Source: Sporanaerobium hydrogeniformans
GTDB lineage: Bacteria > Bacillota > Clostridia > Lachnospirales > Cellulosilyticaceae
Direction of reading: 5' to 3'
Length of the DNA stretch: 64,000 nucleotides
Assembly (NCBI RefSeq): GCF_002735925.1
Contig: NZ_PEDL01000004.1
Coordinates: forward strand, 62,001-126,000
Shown here: piece after piece, positions 7,973 to 15,024 of the stretch
Layout: the number at the start of each line of letters is the position of its first letter
How positions within the stretch are numbered: the stretch's first letter is position 1
Notes under the pieces: generated by a model
What the model was told of the DNA's origin: nothing
Seen by the model: only the letters and a program-made list of their open reading frames with translations
Database searches by the model: none
Made by a program: the position numbers and the translations under genes

Positions 7973-8944
7973 CTATTTCTTCTTTGCTTGCTGAATAAAG
8001 GATAAGTCAAACATAGCATCAATATCTGGAATGTTATCAATCATCCCTAACTGTAACATTTGCTCTGCTAAATTTTTTGCATTTTGAATATACATCTCAT
8101 CAATCTCCCAGCCTAACTCTATATTATCAGCTGAAACCTCTAGTAATGCCTTGTCTGTTCCAAAGGAGGCAGCTTTCTCTAACCATGCATCACGATTCTT
8201 ATTTTCATACTCTGTTGCAGCAATATGTGCATTCACTAACTTTTGTACCTTTCCAGGGTTCTCTTTAATCATATCCTCTGTCACAATCATAGCTGCATTA
8301 ATCGTTCCAATACTATCATCAAAATAAGGGTAACTTAAAATACGTCCAAATCCCTCTTTTACTGCTTGAGAAGGATAAGGTTCTCCACTTAAAAAGGCAT
8401 CAATTTCTCCACTTGCCAAGGCCTGTCCCATATCAAAGAAGTCAATACGTACTAAGGTAACATCCGTATCGGCATTAAGTCCTGCACGTTGAAGTACATC
8501 AAGTAACAAAACATGATGCATGGTTCCTGGTACATACCCAATGGTTTTGCCTTTAAGATCTGCCTCTTTTTTAATAGCTGAATCTTCTTTTACCACTAAT
8601 GCTGAACATTTATTACATAAGCTTGCCACAATTTTAATTGGTTCACCACTTGCTCTAGCTGCAATAGCTGTTGGAAGAGTTGTACCTGTCATATCTAAGC
8701 TTCCTGCAAGTAATGCTACCTTTTGATCACCTGGATTTGTAAAAGGTAAAATTTCTACTTGGTCTCCTTTTGTTAAAAAATCCTCATAGAAAAAGGGTGT
8801 AAGTGTTTGAGCTGTTTTCCATGTTCCTACAGTTGCCTGCACTTTTTCAGTAGCTCTATTGTTACTCACCTTATTTTCACAACCAGCAAGTACCCCTACT
8901 AAAGTCACAGTAGTTATTAATAAACTAATAACTTTCTTTTTCAT
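7973..8944 (-). CDS. Substrate-binding lipoprotein, SsuA/TauA/NMT1 type, with a CNKC motif
   Basis: A 323-residue extracytoplasmic binding protein. The signal peptide ends in the lipobox LAGC, with the lipidated Cys at 22. The body follows the NitT/TauT/NMT1 plan: LLAGSLDMTGT, DLKGKTIGYVPGT, a DAFLSGEPYP segment. Where relatives normally have a Gly-rich stretch, residues 110-113 are CNKC, close to the expected ligand cleft, with MHH further on. The ATG at 8944 is chosen because it gives a proper signal peptide; an in-frame extension to 9097 would overlap the radical SAM gene. The Cys pair could hold a metal or thiol ligand (inference). Confidence 0.88.
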   Translation of the reverse strand: MKKKVISLLITTVTLVGVLAGCENKVSNNRATEKVQATVGTWKTAQTLTPFFYEDFLTKGDQVEILPFTNPGDQKVALLAGSLDMTGTTLPTAIAARASGEPIKIVASLCNKCSALVVKEDSAIKKEADLKGKTIGYVPGTMHHVLLLDVLQRAGLNADTDVTLVRIDFFDMGQALASGEIDAFLSGEPYPSQAVKEGFGRILSYPYFDDSIGTINAAMIVTEDMIKENPGKVQKLVNAHIAATEYENKNRDAWLEKAASFGTDKALLEVSADNIELGWEIDEMYIQNAKNLAEQMLQLGMIDNIPDIDAMFDLSFIQQAKKK

Positions 8945-8963
8945 TGTCTCTACATTCCTTTCT

Positions 8964-9965
8964 CTATTCTCCTTCAGCAGTTGCATAAACTGTATAACCC
9001 GCTTTTTGAAACAATTCCTTAGCCTTTGTTGCATCAAACTGATTCCACTTACCACCACAGCAGCAGCTTGAATCCCGTGGTACTGAACCCGTTTCAATAA
9101 CAGTCACATTGGCTCCAAACTCCATCTGTAGCTGTGAGCCTGGGTGCACGCAAATATCTGGTACATGAGAGCCACAAGCTAGTCGTGTCACAGCTATAAT
9201 TTGTGCAAGGCGCTCTTCTTCAATCTGTGGATATACTCCTAGTGGTGTTCCTGGCACAGGAATACGAGCCATGGCACCTGTTACAATGGCATTGCAATTA
9301 GCTGCAAGTAAGCAAATATCTGCTATTTCCTCATTGCTATGTTCTATCCCAACAGGCTCTACTAAAAATACCAATTTCAGTGGTGATGCTTTTACTGCCT
9401 CTAAAGTTGCAATACGCACCTTAGGGTCAAAGTGAGTGTCTTTTCCTTCACCTAGTCGCAAAGAATGATAAATAAAATCTACACCACAGGTATGAAGCCA
9501 GTTTGCTGTCTCTAAATCAAATTCTCCAATATTAAGACCTAGTTCATATGTGCCCACGACGCGTGTTCGGATAGCTCGAATCATATCCATCAGTGCTTCT
9601 TTTGAATAAAACTCCGTAGTACGCAAAACAATCCAACGTACACCTTGCTGTACATACTCGCGTACTTGCTTTACAGTCTCCTCTTCGTCATATTTCCTCT
9701 CAGTGGTAACAATCCCCCACGCCTCTCCTAAGGAACAAAAATCACAATTCATGGAGCATGGGGCAAAATCAACACCGATTGCTCCCCAAAGATAGGCACG
9801 GTCATGTGTTAAGCGGCTTGTGACACGGCGTGCTGCAGCTCCCAATTCCTTCCATGTCTCGCTTCCTGTTTCAATGGCAAGCAATTGAATAATAGAGTCT
9901 CTCGGTAAGAGTTTTCCCGTTTCTGCCTGTGCCTCGGCATATGCAATTATTTCTAAATCTGTCAT
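8964..9965 (-). CDS. BioB-like radical SAM enzyme of unknown reaction
   Basis: A 333-residue radical SAM protein. The 4Fe-4S motif CSMNCDFC (CX3CX2C, about residues 70-77) is intact, and the later IPVPGTPLG resembles the biotin synthase/HydE/PylB group. The C-terminal part carries SCCCGGKWNQF, an unusual Cys triplet that could hold an auxiliary cluster. It is the first gene of a five-gene operon with a binding lipoprotein (19 bases downstream), permease, ATPase and PadR regulator. No biotin, thiamine or hydrogenase gene is nearby, so it is probably not BioB, ThiH or HydE. It may make or modify the compound handled by the importer. Confidence 0.85.
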   Translation of the reverse strand: MTDLEIIAYAEAQAETGKLLPRDSIIQLLAIETGSETWKELGAAARRVTSRLTHDRAYLWGAIGVDFAPCSMNCDFCSLGEAWGIVTTERKYDEEETVKQVREYVQQGVRWIVLRTTEFYSKEALMDMIRAIRTRVVGTYELGLNIGEFDLETANWLHTCGVDFIYHSLRLGEGKDTHFDPKVRIATLEAVKASPLKLVFLVEPVGIEHSNEEIADICLLAANCNAIVTGAMARIPVPGTPLGVYPQIEEERLAQIIAVTRLACGSHVPDICVHPGSQLQMEFGANVTVIETGSVPRDSSCCCGGKWNQFDATKAKELFQKAGYTVYATAEGE

Positions 9966-10189
9966 ATCGCACCTTCCTTTATTATTAGACTTACTCCTAT
10001 ATACTATAAACTTATACTACAATTTTTTAGGTCATTCATGTTTGTAATATTATTTGATTTTAATAAATTATTTCGTTTTTACTTTGTATTCTTCTGTAAA
10101 AATTTTGTTAAATATCCCTTTACGTTATAAAATATACTTTTATTCACATACTAACTACATACGACTCTATTTTAACTAGGAGGACTACT
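9966..10189. other. Divergent intergenic region
   Basis: A 224-base AT-rich stretch between the radical SAM operon and the SDR gene. It must hold both promoters, but I cannot point to a convincing -35/-10 pair for either. No hairpin or repeat stands out. Confidence 0.4.
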
Positions 10190-11056
10190 ATGAACTTTCC
10201 AACATCTTTTCCACCGCAACATCAAGAGCAACATCCAGGTATTGAATCACTTATGTCTCCTTTACCAATCTACGATGACCCTCACTATCTTCAAACAGGT
10301 ACACTACTTCAAGACAAGGTAGCTATCATTACAGGAGGAGATAGTGGGATTGGACGTGCAGTTGCTATTGCTTATGCTAAACAAGGTGCTCATATCGTTA
10401 TCCCTTTTTTAAATGAAACAGCCGATGCCAATCTCGTTAAACAACAAATCGAAACACTAGGTAGGAAATGTCTCCTCTTCCCTTGCGATTTAACACAAAA
10501 AAAAGACTGCCTTGCCATTGTTGATACTACACTTAAGCATTTTGAAAAAATAGATATCCTTATTAATAATGCAGCTGTGCAATACGAAGCAGCTACTTTA
10601 GATGCCATTTCTGATGAACAATTTGATAAAACCTTTAAAACGAATGTATATGGGGTTTTTTACCTCACGCAAGCAGCTCTTAAAGTGATGAAAGCAGGCA
10701 GTAGTATCATCATGACTTCTTCTGTGGTAGCTTTTCATGGAAATGAAACCTTAATTGATTATTCTATGACTAAAGGTGCACTTATGGCTATGACACGTTC
10801 TCTTTCTATCTGCCTTGCTAAAAATGGTTCAGGAATTCGTGTTAATGCAGTAGCTCCAGGACCTATTTGGACACCTTTTATCCCCTCCTCACTGGATGCA
10901 AAAGGAGTTTCACAATTCGGGAAAAATACACCTCTTGGTCGCGCTGGACAACCAGTAGAATGTGCCGGTGCTTATGTTTTCTTAGCCTCTGAAGCAGCTT
11001 CCTATATAACTGGTCAAACTATCCACATCAATGGCGGTGAAATTGTAAACGGCTGA
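10190..11056 (+). CDS. Short-chain dehydrogenase/reductase, GSP39 (YdaD/YhdF) type
   Basis: NAD(P)-dependent oxidoreductase of 288 residues. The Rossmann motif TGGDSGIG lies at about 48-55, NNAA follows at about 127, the catalytic serine is in MTSS and the YSMTK (YxxxK) motif is intact. A 40-residue N-terminal extension ending in [12 protein letters not shown] matches the general-stress SDRs of Bacillus (YdaD/GSP39, YhdF), often annotated as glucose dehydrogenase-like. Start behind AGGAGG. Single gene with its own terminator. The true substrate is unknown. Confidence 0.9.
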   Translation: MNFPTSFPPQHQEQHPGIESLMSPLPIYDDPHYLQTGTLLQDKVAIITGGDSGIGRAVAIAYAKQGAHIVIPFLNETADANLVKQQIETLGRKCLLFPCDLTQKKDCLAIVDTTLKHFEKIDILINNAAVQYEAATLDAISDEQFDKTFKTNVYGVFYLTQAALKVMKAGSSIIMTSSVVAFHGNETLIDYSMTKGALMAMTRSLSICLAKNGSGIRVNAVAPGPIWTPFIPSSLDAKGVSQFGKNTPLGRAGQPVECAGAYVFLASEAASYITGQTIHINGGEIVNG

Positions 11057-11072
11057 TAAAAGAGCACATAAA

Positions 11073-11107
11073 AATAAGCTGCCCAAACTATTTTGGGACA
11101 GCTTATT
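11073..11107. terminator. Bidirectional terminator between SDR and DUF1858 genes
   Basis: Arms at 11073-11087 and 11092-11107 (AATAAGCTGCCCAAA with TTTGGGACAGCTTATT) form a strong stem between two convergent genes. Confidence 0.85.
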
Positions 11108-11131
11108 TACTATTTACTATTATACTCTTTA

Positions 11132-11329
11132 TTAAGCTTGTACTACTACTTTATTTAATGCTTCTATAAGAGATGGAATATCCATACCATGTGCATTTGC
11201 ACCTTGTTCGATTGTTTCAAAGTGTGCTGCTGCACAACCAAGGCAACCCATACCAAAAGCTGCAAATACGCCTGCTGCTGCTGGATATTTTTCTACGACT
11301 TCTATAATTCCCATTTCTTTTGTAATCAT
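11132..11329 (-). CDS. DUF1858-domain small protein
   Basis: A 65-residue protein covering one complete DUF1858 domain, known from proteins linked to the hybrid-cluster protein and other redox systems. The GMGCLGC motif carries the two conserved cysteines. The ATG at 11329 follows AAGGAG; a longer frame to 11395 lacks a site and would run into the upstream terminator. A strong promoter, a structured RNA and an intrinsic terminator lie upstream on the same strand (11381-11561), suggesting control by attenuation. Confidence 0.88.
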   Translation of the reverse strand: MITKEMGIIEVVEKYPAAAGVFAAFGMGCLGCAAAHFETIEQGANAHGMDIPSLIEALNKVVVQA

Positions 11330-11380
11330 CTTTATTTCTCCTTCTTTCATCATAGACCTATGTATTTGTTTACTTTGATA

Positions 11381-11407
11381 GTAAAAAACACCCAATCACT
11401 TGGGTGT
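11381..11407 (-). terminator. Intrinsic terminator between the structured RNA and the DUF1858 gene
   Basis: On the minus strand ACACCCAA, a four-base loop and TTGGGTGT are followed by six T residues. It ends the structured RNA and lies about 50 bases before the DUF1858 start codon. Confidence 0.88.
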
Positions 11408-11526
11408 GCTATCCAAAAATAATAATTTGGCAAGCCGGCGTACCTTGCATCTCTGATTACTACCAAAAAGCAGCGCGTGGGGAGCCCTTTCCCACCTCAA
11501 ATTATTACTTTTTAATACTATTTTAT
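11381..11526 (-). ncRNA. Structured RNA of unknown class: riboswitch-like leader or small RNA
   Basis: A transcript of about 146 nucleotides is expected from the promoter at 11533-11561 to the terminator at 11381. On the minus strand it folds as a three-way junction. The closing stem is AATAATTTG (near 11508) with CAAATTATT (near 11425). One hairpin has GTGGG/CCCAC arms and a GGGC-containing loop. The other has GCAAG/CTTGC arms and a GCC-containing loop, so loop-loop pairing is possible. The joining segment is GC-richer than its surroundings. It precedes the DUF1858 gene. I compared it by memory with lysine, TPP, cobalamin, SAM, glycine, purine, c-di-GMP, fluoride, preQ1 and ZTP classes and could not match it. 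Confidence 0.6.
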
Positions 11527-11529
11527 ACA

Positions 11530-11952
11530 CTAATTATACTGCACTTTTTTATCACAGTCAATGCAATTTTCTTTAAATCGACCACTAAAAATACGGTTTT
11601 CTAGCTTACTTGGTGTAATGGGATAAAAAGAAGCTACATAAATATAGTCTTCCTCTAAATCTACTTCTAAAGCTACTAATAAGTTTTTATCCAATTTCTT
11701 TACCAGCTCTAAGCTTGTGCCTACTTTTTTAGGATGACAACCTACATACTCAGGATTTGTGATAATCTCTTCGATATAATCTTCTATATGACTGATGATG
11801 TATTTCCCGAGATCCTTACCATGCTTTCGCATGACATGTTTCACTACACCCGGAGCCATATACACTTTTCCACTAAAAGGAAACTCTCCCAAGGTAGCTA
11901 CTTCATGATTGATAAAACCAACTACATTACACTCATCCTTTGGTACTTTCAT
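11530..11952 (-). CDS. PBECR-like nuclease-fold protein (candidate)
   Basis: A 140-residue protein whose core (YMAPGVVKHVMRKHG ... IEEIITNPEYVG ... YVASFYPITPSKLENRIFSGR) fits the PBECR group, the barnase/EndoU/colicin/RelE-like nuclease domains described from phages and conjugative elements. The histidine in KHVMRKH and the terminal SGR motif are candidate active-site positions. Here the domain stands alone with no antitoxin, immunity or phage gene beside it. The last codons overlap the -10 and -35 boxes of the downstream structured RNA. The family assignment is from sequence feel and needs a profile search. Confidence 0.5.
   Translation of the reverse strand: MKVPKDECNVVGFINHEVATLGEFPFSGKVYMAPGVVKHVMRKHGKDLGKYIISHIEDYIEEIITNPEYVGCHPKKVGTSLELVKKLDKNLLVALEVDLEEDYIYVASFYPITPSKLENRIFSGRFKENCIDCDKKVQYN
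11533..11561 (-). promoter_or_regulatory. Consensus sigma-A promoter inside the end of the PBECR-like gene
   Basis: Minus-strand TTGACT (11561-11556), 17-base spacer, TATAAT (11538-11533). The -10 box is formed by the last two sense codons of the upstream gene. Transcription would start near 11526 and run into the structured RNA. Confidence 0.85.
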
Positions 11953-12097
11953 AGGCCCCTCCTAAATCTCTGTTCACATGAGGTATTTAGAGTATGTCTT
12001 ATCTCTATTATACTCCGTTTTGATTCTTTTGTGACAAGATTTTCTAAAATTCTAGTCTTTATTTTAGACAAAAAGGGTAGTTTTTTTACCTATGTTT

Positions 12098-12502
12098 TTA
12101 TAAACGGATAGTTACATCTTTCTTATAACCATTGACTACCATATGAGCTACATTAGTGCCAAGTTCATCTGTAATAATGACTTCATAGACACCAATACGT
12201 TTGCTCTCTGAAAGTCTTGTTGCTTCTGCTATAAGTTTTTTACCCTTGGCCACACTAATAAAAGAAATACTGTTATTAAGTGAAACAGTGAGTTGTCCAC
12301 CTATATTAGCGGCTACCGCAAAAGCAAAGTCCCCTAGAGTAAAAATGGCTCCTCCCTGTACAGAGCCACCGGCATTATAGTGTTTTTCTTGTATTTGCAT
12401 ACTACAGCATGCTTTACCTTCTTCTGCCCATTCAATTTCTATACCTACACCTGTCGCAAACTTATCATCTTTAAAAAATTCCCTTACTCTCTCAATATCC
12501 AT
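12098..12502 (-). CDS. PaaI-type hotdog-fold thioesterase
   Basis: A 134-residue single hotdog domain, likely hydrolysing an acyl-CoA. The family signature is visible as YNAGGSVQGGAIFTLGDFAFAVAAN (residues about 41-65, given in part), with NAGG where the catalytic Asn/Asp-Gly normally lies. The ATG at 12502 follows AAGGAG. It lies 120 bases downstream of the DUF523 gene on the same strand and may be the last member of that operon. Substrate unknown. Confidence 0.88.
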   Translation of the reverse strand: MDIERVREFFKDDKFATGVGIEIEWAEEGKACCSMQIQEKHYNAGGSVQGGAIFTLGDFAFAVAANIGGQLTVSLNNSISFISVAKGKKLIAEATRLSESKRIGVYEVIITDELGTNVAHMVVNGYKKDVTIRL

Positions 12503-12622
12503 GTTGCTTACTCCTTGCACGTTATAGTTTATTCAACCTATATACTACAGTATCTCCTACTTCGTTTTTTTTATTATACGTCAAGTAGCTTGTAAATAGC
12601 AAACAAACAATCTGCAAAACAT

Positions 12623-13114
12623 TTATTCATTAATTTGTTCCTCTAAAACGCTTAACTGATTCTCTCCTAAAATAAAGATGCCATTTTGATGCAAAAGTTC
12701 TGCAGTTATACCCATTCCTTCTTTTTTTTGCCCTGAAAAGCTCCCATCATAAATTGTCCCAAAACCACAAGAAGGACTATTTTCTTTTAAAAGAGCTACC
12801 TTACACCCAAATAGCTGTGCAAGCTTCAAGGTTTCTTCTGCTCCCTTAATAAAAGCCGTTGTTACTTCTACCCCACAACTCGTCCATGCGCTTCTTTCTT
12901 CCCCTCTAAGTTCTACTGGATTTCTCGGTGTTGTTAAACCACCAAGCTGCTCTGGGCATACAGGAATAAGATGATATTTTCCCTTTAAATTTAAAATTTC
13001 TTCTTTAAAGTTATTGCCTCCACTGTATTTACAGTTAATCCCTAACAGACATGCACTTACTAGAAGAGCTTGTTTTTCCTTGCTTCTTACTTGATTGCTC
13101 CCTTTAATGGTCAT
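12623..13114 (-). CDS. DUF523 family protein
   Basis: A 163-residue DUF523 protein (YbbK-like). The family hallmarks are all present: VSACLLGINCKYSG, PVCPEQLGGL, and LLKENSPSCGFGTIYDG. The four conserved cysteines suggest a metal or Fe-S site. No experimentally settled function is known to me. It follows the HlyD-type adaptor gene by 18 bases and is probably in the same operon. Confidence 0.93.
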   Translation of the reverse strand: MTIKGSNQVRSKEKQALLVSACLLGINCKYSGGNNFKEEILNLKGKYHLIPVCPEQLGGLTTPRNPVELRGEERSAWTSCGVEVTTAFIKGAEETLKLAQLFGCKVALLKENSPSCGFGTIYDGSFSGQKKEGMGITAELLHQNGIFILGENQLSVLEEQINE

Positions 13115-13132
13115 TGTATTACTCCTCTATCT

Positions 13133-14284
13133 TTATTTTAAGATTTTTACATCTACACCATACCCTAGCTTAATAAAAGCACCATGACCTGCCAAAGTAA
13201 CATCTGCCTTCACAATCGTTTCACCACTTTCTTCAATGGCTTTATGAGCAATACGGCTAATTTGTCCCTTTATCACTTGTTCTTCGTCTGCATAACACTT
13301 TACTTCTGCCTGACTCCCTAATTTCACATCTTTAATAAAGCTCTCTGGTATATCTACTGTTGCCACAAGACTGGTCTCATCTACTAATTTTAAGGCGACA
13401 CCTTGACCATCTCTTCCCACAAGGCAGCCTTCTTGTATGCCTAGCTTTTCTACAATACTATCTGTTTCTGCTATAATGTCTTTACCTTTTATATAACTCT
13501 TCCTTAATCTACTTTGCATTTCCTCAAGTTCAACCTCTGCTATACTCCTCCTAATAATTAGCTCATCTATCTCACTTTTATTTGAATAGGAGGTATTGCT
13601 TGCCTGCGTTTGTTTAACCTTTAAGCTCGCTGCTAAAGCATCAAGTTCTAACTGTTTTTCTGTCTTTGCTTTTTCTAGCTTAGCCTCTGCCTCCTTCAAA
13701 GTCTTTTCTTTACTCTGAATCCCAAGCTGAGCTTCATCTACTTCATTCTTCGCTAGACTTCCTGCTACATAAAGAGTTTCTAATACCTCATAGTCCTTCC
13801 TTGCCTTAGCAAGCACTCTCTCAGCTTCAGCTATTTCCTCTGTCTGCATCTTTAATTCAGGATCTGTTTCCTCTTGTAAAAGACGTTCTTTTAAAAGAAG
13901 CTCTTGCTTAATTTTACTTGCCTCTACACTTGTAGGATCTAAATTCTTTTCAAACTCTCCCAACTGTACCTCAAGAAGCTCCATTTCTTTTTCCTTTTTC
14001 AAGATACTTGTTTCATAGCTCTTTATATCAAGTGTTGCTAATTTATCTCCTTTTTTAACGCAGTCGCCTTCCTTCACATACAGTTTCTCTACAGTAGCCG
14101 GAAAATCAATATATATTTCTTTTGTCTGATTAGCTGTAATTTCACCAAAAACATCAATGCCTTCTTGAACCTCAGCTTCTATTTTTTCTGTTGTTACCTG
14201 CCCACTATTAGCTTCTTCACTCTTATTGCAGCCTACCAAAAGTATGCCTACTAGCATCCATACTACCCATTTCATCTTTTTCAT
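13133..14284 (-). CDS. Efflux adaptor lipoprotein (HlyD/MacA-like)
   Basis: A 383-residue membrane-fusion type adaptor. The signal peptide ends at LVGC, so the mature protein is lipid-anchored at Cys19. Barrel-sandwich halves flank a long coiled coil at about residues 90-260, rich in Glu and Lys. YVKEGDCVKKGDKLATLD is the lipoyl-like half. Together with the ABC ATPase (14340-15011) and the FtsX-like permease (15025-17526) it makes a complete MacAB-like exporter. In Gram-positives such sets export peptides, antibiotics or lipoprotein-like substrates; which one is unknown. Confidence 0.9.
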   Translation of the reverse strand: MKKMKWVVWMLVGILLVGCNKSEEANSGQVTTEKIEAEVQEGIDVFGEITANQTKEIYIDFPATVEKLYVKEGDCVKKGDKLATLDIKSYETSILKKEKEMELLEVQLGEFEKNLDPTSVEASKIKQELLLKERLLQEETDPELKMQTEEIAEAERVLAKARKDYEVLETLYVAGSLAKNEVDEAQLGIQSKEKTLKEAEAKLEKAKTEKQLELDALAASLKVKQTQASNTSYSNKSEIDELIIRRSIAEVELEEMQSRLRKSYIKGKDIIAETDSIVEKLGIQEGCLVGRDGQGVALKLVDETSLVATVDIPESFIKDVKLGSQAEVKCYADEEQVIKGQISRIAHKAIEESGETIVKADVTLAGHGAFIKLGYGVDVKILK

Positions 14285-14339
14285 TTCTCTTTCTCCCCTT
14301 CTTTCATACGAAACACACTCTTATTATTGAGCTAGCTTC

Positions 14340-15011
14340 TTAACAAATGTACCCATCTCTTACCTTGATAAGATGGGTGCCATACTCTGCTGCTTCCTTG
14401 GAATGTGTCACTTGAATAATGGTTTTATCTTGTTCTTTATTAATACGTTGTAAAAGCTCCATAATCTCTATCCCTGTCTTACTATCTAGATTCCCAATAG
14501 GTTCATCTGCAAAAATAATATCTGGCTGATTAATAAGAGCTCTGGCTATAGCCACTCGTTGTTGCTGCCCACCAGATAATTCCCTAGGTGTATGTTTTCG
14601 TCTTTCCTTAAGCCCTACTATTTCAAGTATTGCTTCTAAATCCTCTTGATGTGCTTTCATCTTTTTACCGTCTAACAAAATAGGTAGCATAATATTTTCT
14701 TCTACATTTAGATTTGGAATTAGGTTATAAAACTGAAATACAAAACCAATATCACTTCGTCGCATTTTACTCTCTTCCTCATCTTTCATCTTACTCATTT
14801 CTTTACCATTAATTAAAATCTTTCCTGATGTAGGTGTATCTAATCCCCCTAAAAGATAAAGAAGAGTACTCTTACCTGAACCAGAAGGCCCCATAATAGA
14901 GTAAAAGCTTCCTTTTTTAATTTCTAAATTGATATCTTTTAAGATCTCTACTGTTGCATTTCCTAATGCATAGCTCTTACATAGGTTTTGCGTTTCTATT
15001 ACATTTTCCAT
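14340..15011 (-). CDS. ABC ATPase, MacB/LolD type
   Basis: A 223-residue ATPase partnering the large permease encoded 13 bases upstream. Walker A GPSGSGKST, signature LSGGQQQR, Walker B IIFADEP followed by IGNLDSKT, and the switch His in VTHS are intact. This subfamily drives mechanotransmission rather than classical transport. The start ATG is behind a GGGAAGTAAATG context. The gene lies between the permease and the adaptor in one operon. Confidence 0.93.
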   Translation of the reverse strand: MENVIETQNLCKSYALGNATVEILKDINLEIKKGSFYSIMGPSGSGKSTLLYLLGGLDTPTSGKILINGKEMSKMKDEEESKMRRSDIGFVFQFYNLIPNLNVEENIMLPILLDGKKMKAHQEDLEAILEIVGLKERRKHTPRELSGGQQQRVAIARALINQPDIIFADEPIGNLDSKTGIEIMELLQRINKEQDKTIIQVTHSKEAAEYGTHLIKVRDGYIC

Positions 15012-15024
15012 TTACTTCCCTCAC

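Noticed and set aside
8945-9097. N-terminal extension of the binding lipoprotein
   Set aside because: It would overlap the radical SAM gene by over 130 bases and would bury the signal peptide and lipobox.
11404-11510. tRNA or SRP RNA in the structured element
   Set aside because: No cloverleaf with anticodon, T-loop consensus or 3' CCA, and no SRP tetraloop/asymmetric-loop motif on either strand.
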